Position numbers and translations under genes: made by a program. The notes beneath the pieces are model-generated. The model made no database searches. It was not told where the DNA came from and saw only the letters and a list, made by a program, of their open reading frames with translations. Below are positions 1-5,691 of a DNA stretch of 8,091 nucleotides, piece by piece. Within the stretch, counting starts at the first letter, position 1. Every line of letters begins with the position of its first letter. This DNA comes from Gammaproteobacteria bacterium (GTDB taxonomy: Bacteria > Pseudomonadota > Gammaproteobacteria > Thiohalorhabdales > Thiohalorhabdaceae): NCBI GenBank assembly GCA_018609925.1, contig JAHEOG010000076.1, positions 1 through 8,091 of the forward strand, read 5' to 3'.

Positions 1-1034
1 AGCATCGCCGATCGATTCTCGCCCCCGAAGGCGGTAAACGGCGGAGCCCAAGCGGCCCCCGACCGGGACCACGAACAGGCCAGGCGCTTGTAGGAATTCA
101 CCGTGGGGGCAAGGAAGGCGCACAAGGCCTCGGCGTGGGCCATAAGGCCACCGATGAAGTGGTAGGCCATGGGGGATAGGTCCAGCCCGCGCTTGTCCTC
201 GGGGTCCGGGAAGAGATTGCGCCCCTCGGAGTCGCTCAGCGACATATGGAGATGGAGCCCATTGCCCGTGCGACCGGCAATCGGCTTGGGCATGAAGGTG
301 CCGATTCCGCCCATCTCGTGGGCGATCTCGGTGACCGCCATGCGGATGAGGATCATCCGGTCGGCGCTTTCCAGGGCGTCGGAGAACGCCGTGTTTACCT
401 CGAATTGGCCATTGGCGTCCTCGTGATCCGCGCGCAGGACGTCGACCCCGATGGCCTGGAGGGAGCCCATGAGTCGGTCCAGGAATTCCCGGCTGCGGCT
501 CAGCAGCTTGTAGTCGTAGCAGGGCTTGCGCAGGCAATCGGTCGGGTCGGCTGGGGCCAACTCCCCGTCGTCGTCCCGCCGAAGGAGCATAAACTCCGGC
601 TCGATGCCGGTGTTCAGGGTCAGGCCCCGTTCCTGGAGGCGCTGGATCTGCCCCTTCAGGATGTTGCGAGTATCGAAGGGCCAAGGGGCCCCCCGTACGT
701 GGCCCGAACAGATGATGCTGGCGTAACCGGGCTGCCAGGGTAAAAGAGCCAGGGTGGACAGCTCACCCACCGCCTCAAAGTCCGGGTCCTCTGGTCCCAT
801 CCCCAGCCCCCAGGTGGCAAAGCCCGCAAAGCCCGCCCCTTCGGATAGGAGCTCGGGAAGGTGGGGGACGGGAACCGCCTTGGTCTTGGGGGCCCCATGG
901 ATGTCCACGAACTGGGCAAGCACATTGCGGACACCATGGCTACGAAGGAAGGCCTGGGCCTCCTCCGGAGTAGCGATGCCCTCGGGTAGGGCCAAAGATC
1001 CCGGCTCGATGAGAATGGTTCCGGATTCCTTCAT
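1..1034 (-). CDS. glnT: Type III glutamine synthetase / gamma-glutamylmethylamide synthetase family, C-terminal part cut by window edge
   Basis: ATP-dependent ligase of the glutamine synthetase fold. It joins glutamate with ammonia, or in the N-methylglutamate pathway with methylamine, in the cytoplasm. Reading leftward from the ATG at 1034 gives 344 residues with no stop; about 100 C-terminal residues lie outside the window. The start has a purine-rich GGGGG element about 7 bases upstream. Visible: N-terminal beta-grasp segment FVDIHGAPKTKAVP (42-55), GAGFAGFATW (66-75), the metal-binding pair in GIEPEF (E145, E147), KPCYD (170-174), DHEDANGQFE (203-212; E205 and E212 as likely metal ligands), FMPKP (247-251), GNGLHLH (257-263; H261), and NSYKRL (313-318). 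The set GAGFAGFATW, KPCYD, DHEDANGQFE and FMPKP resembles rhizobial GlnT rather than housekeeping GlnA. The substrate cannot be settled from sequence alone. The gene is divergent from an XRE-cupin regulator, which suggests amine- or nitrogen-responsive control. Gamma-glutamylpolyamine synthetase (PuuA type) is a less likely alternative. Confidence 0.88.
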   Translation of the reverse strand, partial: MKESGTILIEPGSLALPEGIATPEEAQAFLRSHGVRNVLAQFVDIHGAPKTKAVPVPHLPELLSEGAGFAGFATWGLGMGPEDPDFEAVGELSTLALLPWQPGYASIICSGHVRGAPWPFDTRNILKGQIQRLQERGLTLNTGIEPEFMLLRRDDDGELAPADPTDCLRKPCYDYKLLSRSREFLDRLMGSLQAIGVDVLRADHEDANGQFEVNTAFSDALESADRMILIRMAVTEIAHEMGGIGTFMPKPIAGRTGNGLHLHMSLSDSEGRNLFPDPEDKRGLDLSPMAYHFIGGLMAHAEALCAFLAPTVNSYKRLACSWSRSGAAWAPPFTAFGGENRSAM

Positions 1035-1100
1035 ACCCGCCCCCTTTTTGGGCCGCGAGCGCTTGTAGGGCCGGGAGGGCGGCACCCTGCCAGGACCCTT

Positions 1101-1117
1101 ATTGCATAGCGTGCAAT
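1101..1117. promoter_or_regulatory. Palindromic operator candidate ATTGCA-N5-TGCAAT
   Basis: A perfect 6-base inverted repeat (1101-1106 and 1112-1117) with a 5-base spacer TAGCG lies between divergent glnT and the XRE-cupin regulator. Dyad symmetry of 17 bases suits a dimeric helix-turn-helix regulator. The site would lie just downstream of the proposed glnT start point and cover the -35 of the proposed regulator promoter, so one bound dimer could repress both. That it binds the adjacent regulator is inference from position. It is followed by eight T residues (1117-1124), so a weak terminator is an alternative, but no plus-strand gene runs into it. Confidence 0.45.
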
Positions 1118-1130
1118 TTTTTTTCATTAT
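1102..1130 (+). promoter_or_regulatory. Weak sigma-70 promoter candidate for the XRE-cupin regulator
   Basis: TTGCAT (1102-1107, 3 of 6 to the -35 consensus) and CATTAT (1125-1130, 4 of 6 to the -10 consensus) are 17 bases apart. The -35 lies inside the palindrome at 1101-1117, the arrangement expected for autorepression. The -35 match is poor, so this call rests mainly on spacing and on being in the AT-rich island. Confidence 0.25.
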
Positions 1131-1136
1131 TACTTC

Positions 1137-1166
1137 ATCATTGGAGTAGACGCAAAGGGTCGTCAA
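1137..1166 (-). promoter_or_regulatory. Candidate sigma-70 promoter for glnT
   Basis: On the minus strand, TTGACG (1166-1161, 5 of 6 to the -35 consensus) is followed after 18 bases by AATGAT (1142-1137, 4 of 6 to the -10 consensus). Transcription would start near 1129, about 95 bases before the glnT ATG. It lies in the only AT-rich stretch of the intergenic region, which supports it. The ATTGCA-N5-TGCAAT palindrome falls just downstream of the predicted start point. This is read by eye; no transcript data exist here. Confidence 0.4.
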
Positions 1167-1262
1167 CACCCCTTGGGTTACTCCGGGTAAAGGAGCCCGC
1201 TAGGAGCCCGGTGCTCCCCCGTGGGACAAGGCGTTCGAGCCAAACGGATTTGGGGACAGCCA

Positions 1263-1925
1263 ATGGGCCAAGAGGGCTACAAGAAAGGACCGGTCGGGGA
1301 GAACCAGGCGGAGGCGGAGCGTCGGCCGCGGGAGGACACCGACCGCCTGGACGAGTACATCGGTCACACCCTGCGCGCCCGGCGCAAGGCGCACGGCCTG
1401 AACCTGGAGGAGGTGGCCCGTTCGGCGGGGATCAGCAGCGCCCTTTTGAGCCGGATCGAGAACGGGCAAACCTCCCCCAGCCTGGACAGCCTGTCCCGGA
1501 TCAGCCGGACACTGGGCCTAACCCTGTCAGAGATCTTCCAGGAATACGAGACCCCGGAAGGCGGTGCCCTGCACGTGAAGCACGGCCAAGGGCTGGAGGT
1601 GGTGCGCCAGGGTACGCGCAAGGGCCATTCCTATCACCTCCTGTCCTACGAGCGAGGACCCCGGCAGCGCTTTGAGGCCTTCCTCATCAGCATGGACGAC
1701 GCGAGCGAAGTGTTCCCCCGCTTCAAGCATCCAGGCACGGAGTTCCTCTACATGATCGAGGGCGAGATCGAGTACTGCCACGGACAATTCCTCTACAGGC
1801 TGGAGCCCGGGGATGCCCTGACCTTCGACGGCGAGATCATGCACGGACCCGAGACCCTGATCCGGGTACCGATCCGTTTCCTGTCCATCATCGACTATTC
1901 CAAAAACCATGAGAACACGAGCTAA
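1263..1925 (+). CDS. XRE-family transcriptional regulator with C-terminal cupin sensor domain
   Basis: A 220-residue DNA-binding regulator. After a charged, probably flexible N-terminus (1-28), residues about 31-91 form an XRE/Cro helix-turn-helix, with LNLEEVARSAGISSALLSRI (46-65) as the HTH core, followed by the usual ENGQTSPSLDSL. Residues about 137-209 form a cupin: HPGTEFLYMIEGEIEY (156-171) and GDALTFDGEIMHG (183-195) are the two cupin motifs, with H156, E160 and H194 as possible ligand or metal residues. In this family the cupin senses a small molecule, often an amine, amino acid or related metabolite; the ligand here is unknown. The ATG at 1263 was preferred because GGGGA (1252-1256) lies 6 bases upstream; a GTG at 1221 would add 14 residues but its nearest purine-rich element is too far away. 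It is divergent from the glutamine synthetase gene and probably controls it. It ends 49 bases before the probable peroxidase start, so read-through into that unit is possible. Confidence 0.9.
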   Translation: MGQEGYKKGPVGENQAEAERRPREDTDRLDEYIGHTLRARRKAHGLNLEEVARSAGISSALLSRIENGQTSPSLDSLSRISRTLGLTLSEIFQEYETPEGGALHVKHGQGLEVVRQGTRKGHSYHLLSYERGPRQRFEAFLISMDDASEVFPRFKHPGTEFLYMIEGEIEYCHGQFLYRLEPGDALTFDGEIMHGPETLIRVPIRFLSIIDYSKNHENTS

Positions 1926-1974
1926 GGGGTCCGGACTTTCGCATCAAAAACACCCTTCGGGACATGACACGGAA

Positions 1975-3231
1975 ATGGAGCATGCCTTTGGGGCCAGTTA
2001 CCAGAGCCCCAGGCTGCGGGGGGCGGCGATTGCTGTTTTGGCCCTTTGCCTCGGAGGGCAACCGGCGTGGGGCGAATCGTTCGACCCCGAGGATCCCCCG
2101 ATGGGCCTACCCCCGGTACCGGTGCCCGAAGACAACCCCGTCACCGAGGCCAAGGCCGACCTCGGGGAGAAGCTGTTCAAGGATCGTCGCTTTAGCCGGG
2201 ACGGGACGGTGGCCTGCGCCACCTGTCACCTCCCCGGGGACGCCTTCACCGACGGTCAGCCGGTGGCAAACGGGGTGGACGGCCAGAAAGGCACGCGCAA
2301 CGCACCCACCATCCTGAACGCGGCCTACTACGACGAGTACTTCTGGGACGGCCGGCGCGACCGGCTGGAGGGGCAGGCCCTGGACCCGCTGGTCAATCCG
2401 ATCGAGCACGGGCTAGAAAGCCATGACCGCGTTCTGGAGGTCGTGCGCCAGGACCCCGATTACCGGGATCGATTCCGAGAGGTCTTCGACACCGAGCCCG
2501 AGCCGATCTCCATGGAGCATGTAACCAAGGCCATCGCGACCTTTGAGCGGACACTGGTAACCGGGAGCTCGCCCTTCGATCGCTGGTGGTCGAACCGGGG
2601 CTACGCCGACTATCCGTCTTCCGCCGAGCGGGGATTCACCCTGTTCTTCAGCCAAGCCGGGTGTACAAATTGCCACACCATGGGGATGGGGGAAGCCACA
2701 TTCACGGACAACCGCTACCACAACCTCGGCGTCGGCTTTGACCGGATCCGCGGCCAAGCCAAGGAGCTGGCCCGGAAGTACCGGCAGATGAAGGACGGGA
2801 CAAGGACCCCCGAGGCGGGGGAAACCATCCTCACCGATCGCCAGGTTTCCGAGCTGGGCCGGTTCACGGTCACGCTGGATGAGGAGGACATCGGCGCCTT
2901 CAAGACCCCCACCTTGCGCAACGTCTCGGCGACCGGGCCCTACATGCACGACGGGAGCCAGGAGACCCTGATGGAGGTGGTGGAGTTCTACAACCAGGGC
3001 GGCAACGATAACCCCTACCTGGACCGTCGGTTGAAGCCCTTGAACCTGAGCGAGCAGCAGAAGAAGGACCTAGTGGCCTTCCTGAAGACCCTGACCAGTC
3101 CGAAATACCGAAAGGACTCCGAAGGGGACCGCTCGCGAAAAGCAGGGATGGAACCGCCCCCCGACCAGTCAGGGGGCTCTGAGCCGGGGGCTAACCGGGA
3201 GCCCAAGCCCAAAACGGAGGGGACGCCATGA
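1975..3231 (+). CDS. Periplasmic di-haem cytochrome c peroxidase / MauG family protein
   Basis: Predicted exported di-haem c-type cytochrome that reduces hydrogen peroxide or carries out a MauG-like oxidation. With the ATG at 1975 it has 418 residues and a Sec signal peptide: n-region with RLR (13-15), hydrophobic stretch AAIAVLALCLGG (17-28) and likely cleavage after AWG (33). Two CxxCH haem sites are present: CATCH (81-85) and CTNCH (230-234). Between them are GTRNAPTILNAAY, FWDGR (W124) and GQALDPLVNPIEHG, where Q134 and E144 keep the ten-residue spacing of the active-site Gln and Glu of bacterial peroxidases. The C-terminal haem domain ends with TPTLRNVSATGPYMHDGS (M324) and is followed by a charged, Pro/Gly-rich tail of about 45 residues that looks disordered. 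An in-frame ATG at 1909 overlaps the regulator by 17 bases but would give an overlong signal n-region and lacks a ribosome site; the site for 1975 is also poor, so the start is uncertain. Its stop overlaps the HiPIP start. Peroxidase against MauG-like oxidase cannot be decided here. Confidence 0.9.
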   Translation: MEHAFGASYQSPRLRGAAIAVLALCLGGQPAWGESFDPEDPPMGLPPVPVPEDNPVTEAKADLGEKLFKDRRFSRDGTVACATCHLPGDAFTDGQPVANGVDGQKGTRNAPTILNAAYYDEYFWDGRRDRLEGQALDPLVNPIEHGLESHDRVLEVVRQDPDYRDRFREVFDTEPEPISMEHVTKAIATFERTLVTGSSPFDRWWSNRGYADYPSSAERGFTLFFSQAGCTNCHTMGMGEATFTDNRYHNLGVGFDRIRGQAKELARKYRQMKDGTRTPEAGETILTDRQVSELGRFTVTLDEEDIGAFKTPTLRNVSATGPYMHDGSQETLMEVVEFYNQGGNDNPYLDRRLKPLNLSEQQKKDLVAFLKTLTSPKYRKDSEGDRSRKAGMEPPPDQSGGSEPGANREPKPKTEGTP

Positions 3232-3506
3232 GTGAGGAAGGGGATTACAGGGGACGCCGATGGTTCCTTCGGACCCTGGCCCAGGGTTTGGGGATTTTCG
3301 CCGCGTCCGGTGGCGCCAATGCCCTGCTCCCCCCGAAGCCGGGACGCAAGCTGGAGAAGAGCGCTGTAGCCTATCGGGACAGCCCCAATTTCGGCCAGGT
3401 CTGCGCCGAATGTCGGTACTGGCTGGGGGACAAGCGCTGCGAGCGGGTAAAAGGGGAGATCTCCCCGTCCGGCTGGTGCATGGTCTTTGTGAAGGAGACA
3501 CCCTGA
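3228..3506 (+). CDS. High-potential iron-sulfur protein (HiPIP) with Tat signal
   Basis: A 92-residue small periplasmic electron carrier binding one 4Fe-4S cluster that cycles between +2 and +3. Twin arginines R10-R11 in RRWFLRTL are followed by a hydrophobic stretch and an Ala-Asn-Ala cleavage site (30-32), fitting Tat export of a prefolded cluster protein. The mature part is about 60 residues with four cysteines, C59-x2-C62-x8-C71-x12-C84, and the HiPIP signature VAYRDSP near the N-terminus and EISPSGWC (77-84) around the last ligand. The x8 spacing is that of the short HiPIP/iron-oxidase-like branch, not of the longer Chromatium and Halorhodospira proteins. The ATG overlaps the peroxidase stop (ATGA) and has a strong GGAGGGGA ribosome site (3216-3223), so the two genes are probably translationally coupled. 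The HiPIP is a likely electron partner of the di-haem protein; that link is inference from position. Confidence 0.9.
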   Translation: MSEEGDYRGRRWFLRTLAQGLGIFAASGGANALLPPKPGRKLEKSAVAYRDSPNFGQVCAECRYWLGDKRCERVKGEISPSGWCMVFVKETP

Positions 3507-3581
3507 TCCTCAGTAAAGGGAGGAATAGTCCCGCTCTGGTGCCAAGATCGGCGCCGGGCAATAGCCCCGCAAACAGCACAA

Positions 3582-3606
3582 GGCCCTGCCCCAAGGGGGC
3601 AGGGCC
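3582..3606. terminator. Strong hairpin between convergent HiPIP and protease genes
   Basis: A perfect 11-base inverted repeat, GGCCCTGCCCC and GGGGCAGGGCC, encloses a 3-base AAG loop. It lies 75 bases after the HiPIP stop and 34 bases beyond the end of the convergent protease gene, so it can serve both transcripts. T-tracts are poor on both sides (GGTTTC on plus, TTGTGCTGTTT on minus), so it may stop or stabilise transcripts less cleanly than a classic intrinsic terminator. A second small hairpin, CTGGG-CCTT-CCCAG (3616-3629), stands between it and the protease stop. Confidence 0.65.
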
Positions 3607-3640
3607 GGTTTCATCCTGGGCCTTCCCAGAAGGACGGGGA

Positions 3641-5071
3641 TCAGGGGATGCGCAGGGCCAGGTAAAGCGCCTGGTCCTGGCGCTGGACCAACACGGGGAT
3701 GCGGCTACCTGAGCTCGTCTCTTCCAGGATCCGAGTAACATCACCGGGACCCGACACGGATTTCCCACCCAGCTTCAGGAGGATGTCGCCGGGCCGGATG
3801 CCCGCGTTTTGAGCCGGACCCTTGGACAGACCCTTGACCAGGGCGCCCCCGGATTCGGGCAATGGCCTGCGCTGGCGTAGCTCCTCGGGGACCGGCGCCA
3901 GTTCCATACCCAGGGCGGACTGTGGCTCGGCTTCCTGGGTATCGGTCCGACCCCGGGCCTCGGCCAGCGAAGCCAGCGTCACCGACTTCTGGAGCCGTTC
4001 ACCTTCCCGCAGGAGGGTGAAAGAGATGTCATCGCCCGGTCGGTAGGAGCCAATCTCATGGGGGACCTCCCCCGCCTCGCTCACCGGCTCGCCATTGACC
4101 TCCAAGATGACGTCACCGGTCTGGATGCCGGCCTTGGCCGCGGGCGAGTTTGGCTTGACCTGGGCCACCAGGCCGCCCTGGGGCTTGTCCATGCCCAGGG
4201 AGTCGGCCAGGTCCCGGTCAATGTCCTGTAGTGCAACACCCAGGTAACCGTGCTCGACGTCCCCGGACTCCTTGATCTGGGCCACCGCGTCCTGGGCCAC
4301 CTGAGCGGGAATGGCAAAGGATAGGCCCATGTAGCCCCCGGAGCGGGAATAGATCTGGGCATTGACCCCCACCACCTCGCCATCGAGGTTGAACAGCGGT
4401 CCCCCCGAGCTCCCGGGGTTGATGGCGACGTCGGTCTGCAGGAAGGGTACGTAGCTGCCCACCTTGCCCTGGATGCTGCGGCCCTTGGCGCTAACAATGC
4501 CGGCGGTGGCGCTGTTCTCGAAGCCGAAGGGCGCTCCCATTGCGAGCACCCACTCCCCGACCCGAAGATCGTCCCCCGAGGCCCACTCCACCGTGGGCAG
4601 ATCCTCGGCATCCACCTTGAGCACGGCCAGGTCGGTGGCCATGTCCTTGCCCAGGACCTCGGCCTCGAGCTGACGCCGGTCCTTGAGCTGGACCACGATC
4701 TCGGCGGCGTCCTTGATGACGTGGGCGTTGGTTACGATATGGCCCTCCGAAGAGACAAAGAAGCCGGAGCCGAGGGAGTGGACCTTGCGCCCCTCCTGGC
4801 CCTCCGGCCCGCCGAAGAATCGCCGAAAGAACGGCTCCAGGGGAGTGCCCTCGAAGCGCTCCGGGAGCTCTGGACCGGACCCTTCGATCTTCCGGGTAGT
4901 GCTGATATTGACCACCGCGTCCTGCTGAGACTCGATGATTTCGGTAAAGCCCGGCGGCCTTGGCGATTCGGCCTCGGCGGCCGAGCTTGGGCCAAGAGGC
5001 AGGCCACCAATCAGCAAAAAGGCTAGTGCAGCCGCGAATATCCGAAGGCGCTTTCGCTGCGATCCCGTCAT
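3641..5071 (-). CDS. degP: DegP/DegQ/MucD-type periplasmic serine endoprotease (Do family)
   Basis: ATP-independent periplasmic protease/chaperone that degrades or holds misfolded envelope proteins; 476 residues. Signal peptide: QRKRLR n-region, hydrophobic core IFAAALAFLLIGGLPLG (11-27) and an Ala-rich cleavage zone near 32-34. The trypsin-like domain (about 40-270) has the full triad: H117 in TNAHVI, D147 in ATDLAVLKVD and S222 in NPGSSGGPLF. The sequence before the serine is GSSGG where DegP proteins usually have GNSGG; the nucleophile is kept. PDZ1 spans about 275-365 (GYLGVALQ to the LLREGE strand) and PDZ2 about 385-472 (LGMELAPV to the C-terminus). The start at 5071 is preferred over an in-frame ATG at 5188 because AAGAAGGG (5084-5077) lies 5 bases upstream and it places the signal peptide at the N-terminus. 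It is transcribed away from the tusA-like gene across a 350-base gap, so probably from its own promoter. The DegP, DegQ and MucD subtypes cannot be separated from this sequence alone. Confidence 0.93.
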   Translation of the reverse strand: MTGSQRKRLRIFAAALAFLLIGGLPLGPSSAAEAESPRPPGFTEIIESQQDAVVNISTTRKIEGSGPELPERFEGTPLEPFFRRFFGGPEGQEGRKVHSLGSGFFVSSEGHIVTNAHVIKDAAEIVVQLKDRRQLEAEVLGKDMATDLAVLKVDAEDLPTVEWASGDDLRVGEWVLAMGAPFGFENSATAGIVSAKGRSIQGKVGSYVPFLQTDVAINPGSSGGPLFNLDGEVVGVNAQIYSRSGGYMGLSFAIPAQVAQDAVAQIKESGDVEHGYLGVALQDIDRDLADSLGMDKPQGGLVAQVKPNSPAAKAGIQTGDVILEVNGEPVSEAGEVPHEIGSYRPGDDISFTLLREGERLQKSVTLASLAEARGRTDTQEAEPQSALGMELAPVPEELRQRRPLPESGGALVKGLSKGPAQNAGIRPGDILLKLGGKSVSGPGDVTRILEETSSGSRIPVLVQRQDQALYLALRIP

Positions 5072-5076
5072 GTCGT

Positions 5077-5084
5077 CCCTTCTT
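5077..5084 (-). promoter_or_regulatory. Ribosome binding site that fixes the protease start
   Basis: On the minus strand AAGAAGGG lies 5 bases before the ATG at 5071. It decides this start over the in-frame ATG at 5188, which would place about 39 non-signal-like residues ahead of the signal peptide. Confidence 0.7.
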
Positions 5085-5240
5085 GGTTGGTTTTCGGGGG
5101 CTCCACCCCGGGCGGCCAATGGCAAGGCCTTCGGGGCCTGGGGATCCAAATACCCATCGAATGGGCTTGGACCGATCCCTGGAGGCAATTACTCCCGGCA
5201 GCCGCATCGTGAATCGATCCGGATATGAGCCAAGCCTGAC

Positions 5241-5262
5241 GGAGGGGGTGAAGGACCCCTCC
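5241..5262 (-). terminator. Possible terminator of the cysJ-cysI-tusA operon
   Basis: Perfect 7-base arms GGAGGGG (5241-5247) and CCCCTCC (5256-5262) enclose an 8-base loop, 160 bases past the tusA-like stop. No T-tract follows on the minus strand, so this is a weak call; it could equally be a leader structure of the protease transcript. Confidence 0.25.
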
Positions 5263-5421
5263 AGGGCTCTCCAGAGTCGAGGGAACCGGGGAAAGCGAGA
5301 GGCAGCTAGGGGACCCGGCGAGCCGGCGACCTCACCCCATCGAGAGGGTGCGGTACTCGAGCCCATCACCGGGGATAACGCGGATAGCCATCCATGTGGC
5401 GAGGTGCCCCGGGAGCAGTCC

Positions 5422-5664
5422 TCAACCTCGGAGGCGCCGCCGCTTGCGGACCCGGAAGAGATCGGCGTCCTCCCGCTGCGAGACCTCTTCCAGCTCGTGG
5501 CCGGTCTTCTCCAGCCAGGTCCGGACATCCATCTCCGTGCTGGGATCGGTGCTCAGCAGCTCCACCGCCTCCCCGGGCTCGGCCTCCCGGATGGTACGGA
5601 TGAGGGCCTCGAGGGGCTCGGGGCAGCTCAGGCCACGGGCATCGACCTGCCGTTCTTCCGGCAA
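5422..5664 (-). CDS. TusA/SirA-family sulfur carrier protein
   Basis: An 80-residue TusA-fold protein. In this family a conserved cysteine carries persulfide sulfur between sulfurtransferases in the cytoplasm. The N-terminus VDARGLSCPEPL (7-18) has the diagnostic CPxP with C14, then ALIRTIREAEPGEAVELLSTDPSTEMDVRTW, in which the first helix, second strand and the DP-x(n)-D helix match the family; the chain ends in an Arg/Lys-rich segment RVRKRRRLRG. The start is probably TTG (5664-5662), since GGGGAGG (5676-5670) lies 5 bases upstream and the frame has no suitable ATG before the CPxP motif. It is 27 bases downstream of cysI and so almost surely in its operon. The location suggests handling of sulfur made or used beside sulfite reduction; the exact partner is unknown. 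YedF-like members share the fold, so a tRNA-thiolation role like that of TusA itself should not be assumed. Confidence 0.85.
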   Translation of the reverse strand: MPEERQVDARGLSCPEPLEALIRTIREAEPGEAVELLSTDPSTEMDVRTWLEKTGHELEEVSQREDADLFRVRKRRRLRG

Positions 5665-5669
5665 GAGGG

Positions 5670-5676
5670 CCTCCCC
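5670..5676 (-). promoter_or_regulatory. Strong ribosome binding site that supports the TTG start of the tusA-like gene
   Basis: GGGGAGG on the minus strand lies 5 bases before TTG at 5664. No ATG or GTG in the same frame is as well placed, so this site decides the start. Confidence 0.65.
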
Positions 5677-5691
5677 TTCGGGTCACGGTGG

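Larger units (their letters stand above)
5072..5421. other. 350-base intergenic region upstream of the protease gene
   Basis: No convincing gene is seen on either strand. Open frames crossing it are GC-rich shadows without recognisable domains. It must contain the end of the cysJ-cysI-tusA transcript and, in all likelihood, the protease promoter. I found no good match to sigma-70, heat-shock or sigma-E (GGAACTT/TCAAA) elements on the minus strand. Small hairpins are present: GGAGGGG with CCCCTCC (5241-5262) and CCCAT-CGA-ATGGG (5153-5165), the latter inside the probable protease leader. Confidence 0.5.

Noticed and set aside
1101..1124. Palindrome followed by eight T residues as an intrinsic terminator on the plus strand
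   Set aside because: The stem is only 6 base pairs with two G/C pairs, and no plus-strand gene reads into it from the left; an operator fits the divergent context better, though dual use cannot be excluded.
1221..1262. GTG at 1221 as start of the XRE-cupin regulator
   Set aside because: It would add 14 residues before the conserved domain, and the AGGAG at 1202-1206 is about 14 bases away, while the ATG at 1263 has a well spaced GGGGA.
1998..2041. Lipoprotein signal (lipobox) in the di-haem protein leader
   Set aside because: The only cysteine in the hydrophobic stretch is preceded by Leu-Ala-Leu, which lacks the small residue needed at -1; an AxG Sec cleavage site downstream fits better.
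3169..3768. Minus-strand open frame of 199 residues across the HiPIP gene and the hairpin
   Set aside because: It overlaps the HiPIP on the opposite strand and the protease in another frame; no homologous features are seen.
5072..5188. N-terminal extension of the protease from the ATG at 5188
   Set aside because: It would bury the Sec signal peptide about 40 residues inside the chain; the ribosome site at 5077-5084 supports the start at 5071.
4491..5528. Minus-strand open frame of 345 residues spanning tusA-like end, intergenic region and protease
   Set aside because: It is out of frame with two well supported genes, is rich in Arg, Pro, Gly and Ser as shadow frames are, and has no domain.
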